This document shows, in pieces, positions 24,465-35,453 of a stretch of DNA of 64,000 nucleotides. Location: the NCBI GenBank assembly GCA_013339765.2, contig JABSTR010001640.1:396001-460000 (forward strand), read 5' to 3'. The notes under the pieces were generated by a model. It searched no databases and was not told the origin of the DNA. It saw only the letters and a list, made by a program, of their open reading frames with translations. Within the stretch, counting starts at the first letter, position 1. Every line of letters begins with the position of its first letter. The translations under genes were made by a program, and so were the position numbers. This DNA comes from Haemaphysalis longicornis. Its lineage: Eukaryota > Arthropoda > Arachnida > Ixodida > Ixodidae.

Positions 24465-26324
24465 TAGATGGCACGGCGAATTAACCCAGCGTTCTCCGTT
24501 CGGAGGAGCCTGCTCGCCGGCGGGCGCATCGGCGGTACCGCTTTGTCGTCTGCTTTAATGACGGTTGTTTTAGGCCTGTTATGGCGCAGCTTCGCGTCCA
24601 TTGCACGCTTCCTTTTGCGCGGCTTAACTTGTTCGACAGCACGTCCCGAATAACCCCGACCCGACGGAATTAAGTGCTCGTACGGCAAAGATACGTTTAG
24701 GATTGGTTTCCAGGGTGGGAAAACAAAATGTAGAGGCCACTTACAGACATTTGGTTTCTAGAGAAAAGCTACCTTTTGCGCACTTCTTGCCACGAATGGG
24801 ACCGCGTTTTGTAAATTGGTGAATACCAATTCGGTCGTGTTTTAAGAGGTATTACAAAAGGCGAAAGGGGCAGCTGGATCTGATAAGCAGCTATTATAAA
24901 AGTTCCCTCCTTTCTCGCGATTCTCAAACTTACTAAACTAACTAGTTCTAGTCGGCATAAATGGCAATCACTAGGCTCACATGCCGAATTGTTTCGGTGT
25001 CTGCGCTTGGGTCGCATGGTGAGGTAGCCCCGAGCTAGCACATCAGAATGGCTAGGTTCCGCTGCCTCACCCTTCGAATGACGCTCCTCGCCGTTTTCTT
25101 TCAGCCGGCGCACGTCCGGGCTACAGCGGCGGCGTCCACCGCTCTAGCCCGGCAGTAGCCGATGCTGCTGCGTTCGGGACGTCACCCCCACGAATTCCAG
25201 GTAACGGTGGGCAGAATCTGTGGTTTTACTCTTTGTAGAACCACGTGTGTGAATTCAAGTGACGTCGCATGGGCAATTGTTGTGGGTGTCGTTTAAAGCT
25301 TTGCTTTCCAATCACCTTCACATCGCGGATTGGAGCCAATTTTTTAGCAGAATTTTTTTGACAGAACACTTATTTACAGATTTCATGGGTATAAACATTT
25401 CCCCTGTTTCGCGACCGATCAAAACTTACACGCAACCGCCCGCCTCGAAACGAAGCCCTCAAGTTCGTTGTCAGCAGGACAACGTTTTACCCGACAGCAG
25501 TGCAATTACAATGCTCCGGTCCCAACTATACTCATGTCAACGACAGAACAAAGCACAGCGGGACGTGTACTGAAGGACAACATTTTATGCGATGACTATT
25601 CGTTAGGCTGCTTGGTAATACGCTGATGTTCAACCTATCATCTTTGTTCCCGCTGTACTCAAAATGAAAATCATGGAGCAAAGAATACTCAGGAGAGGCC
25701 CCTGGCATCCGCAATGCACTACAGAAGAGGAAGTAGCCTAATTTTAACACGCCTTCGGACACTGTTACTTGGCTGTTTTGTAGCCGCGGCGCACTAATTT
25801 GGCTAAATGCCTCCCACACTTTCTACGGCGTGCCGCCCGAGCTCTGAGTGGCAACGAAATTAGCGGCGGAAAAGGCGAATGCGGCTGAATTGCAACAGAT
25901 CTCGTGGCGTCAGCAGACTTCTGCAACGTTCGCGTGGGCTATCAGCTGCTCTTTTATTTTTTAAGTAGGAGCGGAGAATGTCAGGCAGAGCAGACGCGAA
26001 TGAGAAAGGGTAGTGAGCCCAGTGGACATCTCAACATGTCGGGAGCGGCTCCCCAAAACATTTAAGGGCCTCCACAAACAATTTTTTTTCCTCCATGCTG
26101 GAAACTTCCATCCCGAGCTGACTATTGCCACGAAAGAATTCCCCCCGTGACATCTCATTCTATCACAACCTTCGTGGGCTTTACTGCTTCTCTTAAAGAG
26201 CTGTCAGAAGGTGGCATCTGACGCTACGCCAGCTCATTAGCATTGGCATCCTAGAGATAGCTGCTAAGCTCAACAGCTGGGTAAAGCTCCTAGAATCAAC
26301 AGATTGTATCGGAGAGAAAGGCAC

Positions 26325-26575
26325 CCGCTTCGGCGGCTCAGTGGCTAAGGCATTTTTCTGCTGAGTGCAAGGATGCGGAATTGATACCGGCAGCAGCAGT
26401 GGCCGCTTTTCAGATGGAGGCGAAAAGCGACAAACGCCAGTATGTCGAGATTCCGGCGCACATAAAAGGTCCCCAGGCGGTCAGAACTAATCTGGTGAAT
26501 TAAATACGGCACGCCTCATAGCCCAGGAAAGCTTTGGAGCGTTAAGCCCCACACTCAATCAATCGGAGGGAAAGG
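26325..26575 (+). mobile_element. tRNA-derived SINE with short ATCA tail
   Basis: The head GGCGGCTCAGTGGCTAAGGC (26332) fits a box A. The expected box B position reads GGAATTGATACC and has decayed. The body with GGAGGCGAAAAGCGACAAACGCC and the end GTTAAGCCCCACACTCAATCAATC match the fragment at 7335-7568. This is the general design of abundant hard-tick SINEs as I know them. Confidence 0.75.
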
Positions 26576-26954
26576 CGAATTCTTGTGCTTAACGCTTAGA
26601 GTATATGCATTTCCCTAGTCAGTACAGCCAGCCATCACCTGAGCTTGCTTATGGGGCTTATATCACAGCATAAACGTACCTAAAGCATACAAAAACACCC
26701 GAACCGAAATAAATACAGCCAACACGGACCTGCAATTGTTGAAAACAAAGACTATTCAACAGAAATAGTCAAAACCGACCGAATAGGGTAAAACCCGCGA
26801 AAACGTACAAGAAGCAGTAGCTTAACTGACCAAAAGGTAACGAAAATACCCGAAGTGCCATTTATAATGCACAAATATGCCATAAATAGATTATATGCGT
26901 GATAACAAATGTTAATATTCAGATATGGCAAACCCTTGAAAATGGCAAAAAAAA

Positions 26955-27040
26955 ACGGTAACGGGATTTGAATCCGAATTAGGATGTCTGCTTCGCAGGA
27001 GCGGAGCTACTACACTACTAGGCCAAGCGGTTCTGAGCGA
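26955..27040 (-). mobile_element. tRNA-like pol III unit
   Basis: Read on the minus strand, GGCCTAGTAGTGTAGTAGC resembles box A and GGATTCAAATCCC resembles box B, with tRNA-like spacing. Acceptor-stem pairing is poor and no sensible anticodon loop is clear. It is treated as a SINE head or a decayed tRNA, not a working tRNA gene. Confidence 0.4.
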
Positions 27041-27368
27041 TTAAATTCAGGGCCACATGCGCGTGGACATAGCTTCAAACATGCCCCTACATGGCGCCAT
27101 GCGTCGCTTGGCTGTGCTGCCTAGGAAACGCCTACACGCTACCGCTTACAGAAGAGGGCTCGGCTACTTTGCGAAGCGTCTTCCAGGAAGGCGGTGGTGG
27201 TGGTGGTACCAGTGAAATGGCGCGTACCCACTTAGGGGGATTGGCCAGGAAACGGGCGCCTTACAGAAAGAAATTATGCTATTTTTGTAGGGAAAGGAAA
27301 AGATAATTAAATATTAGAGTGGATTAGCAGTAGATGACTAGAGAAATAAAAGTGAGGAGATTAGAGAA

Positions 27369-28108
27369 AGAAATAAAAAAAAGTGGGCCCATCTCCCCGC
27401 GAGGGGGACTCGAGTAAATGCGTCGCATAGGGGGTGGGTGTATTTCGTTAACGTTTAGTGTTTGGGGAGTTGGTGACAGTGAATGCGTTGTATCAGCAGC
27501 TTCTTGACGTAGTTTTGAATGAGTCAAGGATATAAGGCGCGTTCGTAGCCTCCCATTCTGTGTCGGCTTTGCGGCGCAGTGGGTAGAGCCCCATGTACAT
27601 TGCCTTCGGCCCGCAGGGTCGAGGGATCGAAACCAGGCGCCGGGTAGTATTTTTTTTAATGCAGAGCATTTCAGTAACTCACGATGTCACCCGCGTTGAC
27701 GTCTGTAGTCCGCACCGTCGTTGTCCCTACTATATAAAAGAAAATACTATCTGGCGCCCGGTTTCGATCCCCTCGACCCTGCGGGCGGAACGCAATGTAC
27801 ATGGTGCTCTACCCACTGCGCCACAAAGCCGACACAGAATGGGAGGCTACGAACGCGCCTTATATCCTTGACTCATTCAAACTACGTCAAGAAGCTGCTG
27901 ATACAACGCATTCACTACCACCAACTCCCCAAACCCTAAACGTTAACGCAATACACCCACCCCCTATGCGACGCATTTACTCGAGTCCCCCTCGCGGGGA
28001 GATGGGCCCAATTTTTTATATAGTGTAGGGGGAGGGGTGCGGACTACGACTACGGACGTCAACGCGGGTGACATCGTGAGTTACTGAAATGCTCTGCATT
28101 TAAAAGTA
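27369..28108. repeat. Double inverted repeat built from a tRNA-derived SINE
   Basis: Four blocks lie in the order S (27369-27650), X (27652-27735), S inverted (27738-28018), X inverted (about 28025-28108). S contains a tRNA-like promoter (GCGGCGCAGTGGGTAGAGC, then GGATCGAAACC) and matches the SINE at 45950-46507. X contains TTTCAGTAACTCACGATGTC. Both S arms are almost perfectly complementary over about 280 bp, and the X arms over about 80 bp. This is either two SINEs inserted head to head or a foldback transposon carrying a SINE. Confidence 0.88.
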
Positions 28109-28506
28109 AAAACGAACACCATTTATGTGACTGGCGAGTGACTGGGGAGTGTGCCCCCCGCGGTCTTGTCTCCCCCTCTTCTTTTGAAAGATGCACGCGG
28201 TAAACCGGCTGGATGACCGTCATGATCATTGCAATGATGACGAAGACGACGAGGAAGACGACGATACCAGTGATCGCGCCGTTAAAACAAGGCGCAGGCC
28301 TAATCGGACCATAAGGGCGTTTGGAGAACGGTTTTTATTTGCGTTCGCAAAAGCGGGGGAAAGAAGGTGAAACAGTTAAGAGCAACATCTCACGAATTCA
28401 TTGTGGACGAACGTGGATGCAAAAAGTTACGGGGCCCCTTAGCTTACTCATATGGTGTAAAAATGCGTGGGCATCAGCTCTTGTTGAGTTGTGAAAACAT
28501 ATTATT

Positions 28507-29893
28507 GGTGGGTGTGCTGACGGTGCTGCCAATGAGAATTGGGGCATCGGATCCAGCCTAACGCCTAACGTTAAAAACGTCTGAAACTTTGTTTCAAAGC
28601 CAATTATTCAGGTGTTTACATTCCCACTAAAGCAGACGATTCCTTATCCCCAGTAGTTGCCGCACATGGGGTCGTGTTCCCTGCGAAATCTCGAACGGCA
28701 TGATGACAATTGAGCAGACGATCTCTGAAAATACATCAATGCGTTATTATACAAAAGCAGCCCAGTTTAAAGCTTCCGCATATTTTTTTTTATTTGACGT
28801 TTAGGAGCAGGAGCTGTAGCGTGGTAGGAAAGGCAGAGTGAGGGAGAACCTGTGGGGCCACACAGTATGGGCGGTATGGGTTCCAGTGGCCACAGTACGG
28901 CGAAGGCGGTTGCAACATGGTAAGTTTTCGACAACCTTGAAGGCTTTCGAAGAGTAGCGCGGCGGCCCCTAGAAAAATGTTTTCTTCTTTTTCTTGTTCT
29001 TTTTTTGCGTCCAGCTCTTCTTCGAGCAGCCGTCCACTGCTGTCTCACAAGAACCATGATTGATGTTTACGTAGGCGAATTTAAAGGAAATCTCCCCCCG
29101 TTCAAATATGCGGCGCCTTTGCCTCTGTTGCTCGAGGATTCGCTCCATATGCTCGTGCCATCGCTGCAAATTAGCTTGATCCTCCCAAAGCTTGAGCATT
29201 TTCTCGCGGATTTTCGTCTCAAGCGTCTCTTTTTTTTCTAGCTTCCAAGTGCTGTATCTTAGAGTCGTGGTCTTTTTTCTCTTCCATTCGATCAACTGTG
29301 TTCTCGATTAATTTGGGGCGACTGGGCTCCCCGCTACCCCCAAGCCCAATCAGCCTTTGGTAGCGATAGTTTTCGTAGTGGACGTGGATGGTTGTGTCCC
29401 TCAGGTCTTGCGTGGCACTGCGAATGAGCATGTTCCGCAGAGCAAGGAAGTCGCAATGCTCCATGTTCTCGATCTCTACAACGCCCCAGGGGTACCTGCG
29501 ACCCCTGACCATCCGTCCGTTCACTTCTACTACAGTGTTGCTTCCCGCAACAGCGAACGGCAACCGCTGCTTAGACTGTTTCCCGTCACTGTCCTCGCCA
29601 TCCTCACAACAGTCCGGAAATTCGTAGACGCGGATGTTGTTCTGTTTCAACTCACTCGCAATTGTCTGCTTGAATAGGATGCAGTCTTCGGGTGTCATGG
29701 TGTCCGCCTTGGCAATCACTGGAACGATGTTTACCTTATCGTGTAGCTGCTTCATAAATTCGATGTCCAGAGGTTTCAGTCCATGTCCAGAGGGAGCGAT
29801 AAAATAAAGACAGCAGTGAACCATATTGTCAGGCAATGTTGTGCGAATCACTCTTGATTCAGCCTCGAAGTACTCCGCATACCTAGCTTCAAT
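28507..29893 (-). pseudogene. Septin-7/Peanut-like retrocopy 2, missing its first 144 codons
   Basis: The minus strand codes from IEARYAEYF (codon 145 of copy 1) through the G4 AKAD motif and the septin-unique region to GLGGSGEPS, where copy 1 is shifted. It goes on to KIQHLEARKK and stops after one extra A in a run of eight (about 29230-29237). The coiled coil is then open in another frame from about 29230 to a TAG at 28969, with REKMLKLWEDQ and a lysine-rich end. Six residue differences from copy 1 occur over 186 codons. The P-loop and switch regions are absent, because the sequence switches to LINE copy B at 29893/29894. It cannot make a GTPase. The 3' UTR and A-run are at about 28785-28797. 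Confidence 0.88.
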
Positions 29894-30662
29894 GTTCGGG
29901 CATGGCACAAACTCTTGCCGTGGCCGAACGACGTGTGCGAAATGCGCGGCGCATGATCATCCAAGCGACAATTGTCCATCCGATACCCTGTCTTGTGTGA
30001 ACTGCGGCGGGCCGCATGCAGCGTACTCCCGCAAGTGTGAAAAGTTCTAACTTGAAAAAAAGATAATCAACATCAAGGTAACCGAGAACATCACCTTCCC
30101 GGAGGCGCGAAAGAGGTTCGCCTCTTTCGCCCTGGGGAGGTACTCTGACGCGGCTCGCCGGGGGGCGGAGCGGCGTCTGGTGTCCACAGGGACCCAGTTC
30201 AAGTCTGACCTGGTTCCGCCCACGCCCCCCGCTGGGTTGCCTCACGCAGCCCAACCCGGCACCATGCCGCTTGCTGAGGCAGCAGAGGTTGTGGTGCAAA
30301 ACACTTCTGTTGGGACCGGTGCCGCTCCCGCCTCCACCTCCCCGTCCTCCAGTGCGTTGGAGGGTACCGAGGTGATGGACACCACGGGCCCCGCATCGGC
30401 TCCCACCGCCACCGCACCGCCCGTGCCACTTTTGGCGTCCCCGACGCCCGCGGCGGTGGCGGCTCAAACGAAGGGCTCCCGAAGGGGGGTCAAGTCCGGG
30501 GGGCCCGGTCCGTCGGGCACCCCTCGGACATCCGACGACGAGATGGATGTCGGGCCGTTCCTGCCTGCAACGCAGCGCAAGGAGCGGCCTCCGACGGCCA
30601 AGCCAGTAGAAAGGCCTAAAAAGCCCAATCCAAGAGTAACAGCCCCGAAAGACGACACATGA
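29894..30662 (+). pseudogene. ORF1 (nucleic-acid-binding Gag-like protein) of LINE copy B, truncated
   Basis: One frame runs from 29894 to the TGA at 30660-30662, broken only by an in-frame TAA at 30048-30050. It encodes the end of one zinc knuckle (FGHGTNSC) and two complete ones (CAKCAAHDHPSDNC and CVNCGGPHAAYSRKC). A short basic and helical region (IKVTENITFPEARKRFASFA) follows, and then a Pro/Ala/Thr/Ser-rich low-complexity C-terminus. In I-type LINEs this protein coats the RNA. The antisense frame of 317 codons (29889-30842) is a by-product of the GC-rich C-terminus. ORF2 starts 48 bases downstream. Confidence 0.87.
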
Positions 30663-30710
30663 ACACACACGAACACACACACACACTCTAGTCATTCTTA
30701 AATTTAAATA

Positions 30711-33700
30711 ATGGGAACAGAAAACATCATCCAATGGAACTGTAGAGGCCTCCTTAAAAATCTTGACGATGTGTATGAGATTCTGCATGCCAGTCAGCCA
30801 AGTATCATGTGTCTCCAGGAATCCCACCTTAATTCTAAACAAACAAATTTCTTAAATAGGTACATGGTATTCAGAAAGGACAGGGTTGGCTGCACCCACT
30901 CTTCAGGAGGTGTGGCCATTATCGCCCGGAAATCATTAGCATGCCACACTCTCTCTTTAAACACTGTCCTCGAGGCTGTAGCGATCCGTACAATAATATT
31001 TAATAGGTTGATAACGGTATGCTCCATTTACATCTCTCCTGATTTCGCACTTCTGAGCTCTGATTTCGAGGCACTGGTTGACCAGCTGCACGAACCATAC
31101 ATACTAACAGGCGACCTTAATGCGCACAACTCTCTTTGGGGCTCCTCCAGAACGGACACCCGAGGTCGCCTGATAGAGAAGTTTCTTACATCCTCCGGAG
31201 CATGTCTTTTCAACAAAAAAAAAACAGCCTACATACCATAACTTAGGACACAATACATACTCGCATCTTGACTTGGCTATTGGTTCCGCAGTTCTCTATC
31301 CATGTCTTCAGTGGGGTGTGGGCACAGACCCATATGGTAGTGACCATTTCCCCATTTCATTAACGTATATAGGTATAGGCCCGAGCAGTCCATCTTCCCA
31401 TAAAAGGTTTAATGAATCAAAAGCAAACTGGAGCACATTCACACAAACATCTCGACTACACCACAAATCCATAAAACACCTACACGTGGAGGAAGCAGCC
31501 CAACTCATCACGGCACACATCCTCGACTCCGCCGAAAAGTCCATTCCCCAGGCCTCCAGTGGGTCCCGCAGCCCAAGGAGGCACTGGTGGAACGAGGACT
31601 GCAGGCGGGCGCGAGAGGCCCAGAACAAGGCGTGGGGTGTCCTTCGTCGGTACGCCACGTCAGATAACCTCATTTCTTTTAAAAGGGCAAAGGCTTTTGG
31701 GAAGCGAGTGCGTCATGAGGCGAAAAGGGAGAGTTGGCGCACCTTCCTCACTTCCATCAACTCATACACTGACACACACAAAGTCTGGACACGAATACGA
31801 AAGCTAAAAGGACAACAGACACACAGCCTGCCCCTCGTTAGTACAACAGGGGACACACTGGAAGACCAAGCGAACACACTTGCACAACACTTCGAACACG
31901 CGTCCAGTTCAGCACACTACACAAACACTTTCATGAAACACAAAACATCTGTAGAAAAGAAGTCCCTGCGTGATAACAAGTCGCACACTTCTTACAATTC
32001 TCCTTTTTCAATTCATGAGCAGAAGGTTGCTCTGAGCACGTGTAAGCCTTCAGCTCCAGGTGCAGACAAAATCACATACACCATGATACAACACCTACAC
32101 CCAGACACTCTTGAAACACTCCTACATCTATACAACAAAATATGGCTTTCGGGGCACATTCCTCGCTCTTGGAGGGAGGCCATAGTACTGGCTTTCCTGA
32201 AGGAAGGAAAGGACCCTTGCTCTGCCGCTAGCTATCGGCCCATCGCCCTCACAAGCTGCCTGTGCAAGCTCCTCGAGAAGATGATAAACAGGAGACTCGT
32301 GTACTTTCTTGAGTACAATGGTCTTCTCGAGAGCTGCCAGACAGGCTTCAGGGCGGGGCGGTCCACCAACGACCAACTCATCGCGCTCGAGTCCTATATA
32401 AAGGATGCTTTCCTCCACAAACAATATTGTATGACGGTATTCTTTGATCTGGAAAAAGCGTACGATACCGCGTGGCGGTATGGTATCTTAAGCGATCTCA
32501 AGTCCTTCGGCATGTCAGGTAACATGATGAACACACTTGCCAGCTACTTGTCTCAAAGAACCTTTCGTGTGCGAGTTGGAACTGCACTCTCTAGGGTTCA
32601 TGTGCAGGAAAATGGAGTGCTGCAAGGTGGAGTTTTAAGTTGCACCCTTTTTATTGTGAAAATGAATTCCCTTAGGAAGGCGCTGCCACCGACGATTTCC
32701 TGTTTAATCTATGTAGACGACATTCAACTCTCCTTTAAATCCTGTAACTTGTCTGTCTGTGAGCGCCAGGTCCAGCTTGGTGTTAACAAGCTAGCTGGCT
32801 GGGCAGATAGCAATGGTTTTAAATTTAATCCCGGGAAGTGCACTTGTGTTTTGTTTTCCAAGAGGCGTTGCATCCGGCCGGATCCAGACATTCAACTCAA
32901 TGGTGTCTCGATTCCTGTCAAAAAGGAACAAAAGTTTTTAGGTATAATCTTCGACGAAAAGCTCACATTTATCTCACACATAAAACAACTAAAACATAAA
33001 TGCTTAAAGACAATGACTATCCTGAAGGTTCTCTCGCACATTTCTTTTGGCGCTGACAAACAACTTCTTTCCCGTGTTTTTACCAGCTTGATAGGTTCAC
33101 GATTGGACTATGGTAGCGTTGTTTATGGGTCAGCAAGTAAAACATCCCTCAAACTGCTGGACCCAGTGCTTCATCTCGGGCTCCGCCTGGCGTGTGGCGC
33201 CTTCCGCACTAGCCCGGTCGAAAGCCTCTATGTGGAGTGCAACAAGTGGAACCTACAACGTCAGCGAGCATACACAGATCTCCTTTATGCCTTTAAAATT
33301 TCATCCATGCCACACCATCCTTTTAAATCAGTTTTTCATGATGCATCCATGACTGAACTCCTTTTAAATCGACCATCGTTCTCTGCGCCCTTCTTTTACA
33401 GAGTTAGAGAGGAAGTGTCAGAGCTTTCTGTCTCCTTTTTAGATACAATCCAAAGTTATCTAACAGATTTTATAGCACCATGGCATCTCCGCCCTGTATC
33501 ATGCGACACATCTTTCACACATATAGATAAAAACCGAGCTCCCACATGTGCAATCCTGCAGCACTTCTTGTATTTCCAGCAGAAGTATCAGTGTTCTGAA
33601 TTTTATACGGACGCCTCTAGAACTGCCACCTCTGTGTCCTGCGCGGCGCATGGGCCCGGCCTTAGTCTCACTAGAACTCTTAACAGTAATACAAGTATCT

Positions 33701-34440
33701 TTACGGCAGAGGCTTATGGTGTACTTCTTGTTGTTAATCTTATACTCCAAAGCCACACCCCACAATCCATTATCTATACAGATTCCCTCAGTGTTGTGCG
33801 GGCATTGTCATCAACAAAGTTTTCAAAAAATCACGTTGTAAATCTTATCATCAAATGTATTATGTCGGTGTATGTCCACAAATTTGAACTCGTCCTTTGC
33901 TGGGTCCCTGGCCACTGTGGTATAGCCGGGAACGAAGCCGCGGATCGAATGGCCGCTGCTGCTACACTCGCGAATGCAGTAGACATCACCACATTACCCT
34001 ACACCGACGTGAAGCCACACATCAAACAGCAACTTCGCAAAACATGGCAAACACATTGGAGTGAACAAACAGACAGCAAGTTACACGTAATAAAACCACA
34101 CTTGGGACCGTACACCTCCGATAGACGCAACAGATACATAGAAGTCGCCTTGGCTAGATTACGTATAGGGCATACGCACACAACGCACTCGCACCTGCTC
34201 ACTGGATCTCCAAGACCTTTGTGCAGCAGGTGCGGAGAGGCCCTATCCGTGATCCACATCCTCATACAATGTAAGGCACTCGACATTACACGACACAAAC
34301 ACTTTCCACAACTACACACACGACATATTCCACCACACCCGTCATATTTCTTAAGAGACGATGCCATGTTTTCTGTTCAGCGCACCTTTGAGTTCCTATC
34401 AGAAGTTCACTTTTTACAACTCATCTCATACCACCCATAG
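30711..34440 (+). pseudogene. ORF2 polyprotein of LINE copy B, one frameshift
   Basis: The ATG at 30711 opens an AP-endonuclease domain (IIQWNCRGL at the start, MCLQE near 30810, TGDLNAHN near 31110). The frame is lost in a run of ten As at 31215-31224. Copy A has six As there, which keeps the frame, so one extra A is the likely fault. The frame resumes and stays open to the TAG at 34438-34440. It contains the endonuclease end (GSDHFP), reverse transcriptase (AYDTAWRYG near 32460, YVDD near 32712, FLGIIFDEKLTF), RNase H (EFYTDAS near 33597, EAYG, YTDSLSVVRAL, WVPGHCGIAGNEAADRM near 33905) and a C-terminal zinc-like CSRCGEALSVIHIL. Without the shift it would be about 1242 residues, normal for the family. 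A sequencing error in the homopolymer is possible. Confidence 0.92.
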
Positions 34441-35453
34441 TTTTACCCCTGGTCCTATACACCAGCCACCTTATTTATTTTTTAACCACTCTTGTTCTTC
34501 ACCCTGGCACTTTACACCAGCCGTACTCATAGTTTTTAACTGATTATATTTCGTGTTCTCTCCTCATCAAATAACTTTGTGTTTGGCGCTCTTTGCCCGT
34601 GTCGGCCTTGCGCCAATAAAATCAAAACATCATCATCATCATTACTCCTCGCTTATACCCCTATTCCTGTTGAGAATGCGTCGAAACATTCGTAACGCGT
34701 TTTCAACTTCCCCGGTAATCTTCTGTAACATTAAGTTATTGGAACCGTTTCCTTCGATAATTAAGCCCAGAACTCTGATGGAATTGACCTCCGGAATGCG
34801 ATTACCGTGCATGTCAAAAAGCGCAACGTTGGGCCTCCTGTCCTGCTCCCAACCCCTGGCTTGCGCCCCAGTCTAGATCGTCTATAGAAAAGCAACTCCG
34901 ACTTCTTTGAGGAGCATTTAAGACCCGCAGGGGCGAGGTATAGCTCTGTGGCCCTGACAGCTTCTTGCAATCGAGCCTCCAATTCACCGTCACTGCCCCC
35001 TGCACCCCACAGGGTAACATCATCAGTGTAGATGGTGTGTTCAACCCCCTCAATATCGAGAAGTGTTCTAGCTAATTTGGACATGACTAGATTGAACAAA
35101 AAGGGAGACAGTACCGAGCCTTGAGGAGTTCCCCTGTCTCCAAGCTCGAGGGGTTCTGATATAATATCTCCAATGCGTAGGGAGGCGGTCTGCCGCTGAG
35201 AAAAGATCGAACGTAAGAAAAGAAACGCTCGCCGAGACTAAGGTCCGATATGGCCTGAAGTATAGCCGTGTGGCGTATATTATCGAAGGCTTTTTCTACA
35301 TCAAGGCCCAGAATGGCCCTTGTGTCATGAGTGACCCGATCTAGCAGCTTCTTTTTGATCCGGAGCATAGCTTCCTGGGTCGAAAGACCCGGCCTGAAGC
35401 CGATCATGGTATACGGGAAAAGCTGGTTATCCTCCGCATAAGCGGAGAGCCTG

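Larger units (their letters stand above)
25026..28506. mobile_element. 3.5-kb composite insertion in the right arm
   Basis: The left arm runs uninterrupted through CACCCACCTCACC (about 12169-12181). Here the same site is split, with GGT on both sides (25023-25025 and 28507-28509), a possible 3-bp target duplication. The ends show no obvious inverted repeat. Inside are a SINE (26325-26575), a tRNA-like unit (about 26955-27040) and a double hairpin (27369-28108). The rest has no recognisable gene. It could be one large element or several successive insertions; alternatively the left arm has lost the segment. Confidence 0.65.
21643..29893 (-). repeat. Right arm of large inverted duplication, with two insertions
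   Basis: Reverse-complement matches to the left arm are 21643-22461 with about 12712-13534, 24465-25025 with about 12174-12712, and 28507-29893 with 10799-12176. The interruptions at 22462-24464 and 25026-28506 are absent from the left arm. The arm ends at 29893 inside septin codon 145, exactly where LINE copy B begins. Confidence 0.93.
29894..34645 (+). mobile_element. I-clade LINE copy B, 5'-truncated, otherwise nearly intact
   Basis: The element begins inside the first CCHC knuckle of ORF1, keeps ORF2 nearly whole and ends in a 3' UTR with AATAAAATC and an ATC/CAT trinucleotide tail (about 34614-34645). Only two coding breaks are visible: an in-frame TAA in ORF1 and one extra A in ORF2. 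That makes it the youngest-looking LINE here. Its 5' edge meets septin retrocopy 2 and its 3' edge meets LINE copy C, so the two sides of its insertion site do not match each other. Confidence 0.92.

Noticed and set aside
28191..28370. 59-codon plus-strand ORF with an acidic run
   Set aside because: It is short, low-complexity, lies inside the composite insertion, and has no recognisable partner.
29889..30842. 317-codon open frame on the minus strand
   Set aside because: It lies antisense to LINE copy B ORF1, whose plus-strand frame has clear zinc knuckles. The composition is Arg/Gly-rich, as expected from the complement of a Pro/Ala-rich region.
31559..31807. Plus-strand frame inside LINE B ORF2
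   Set aside because: It is an alternative phase of the LINE linker region.
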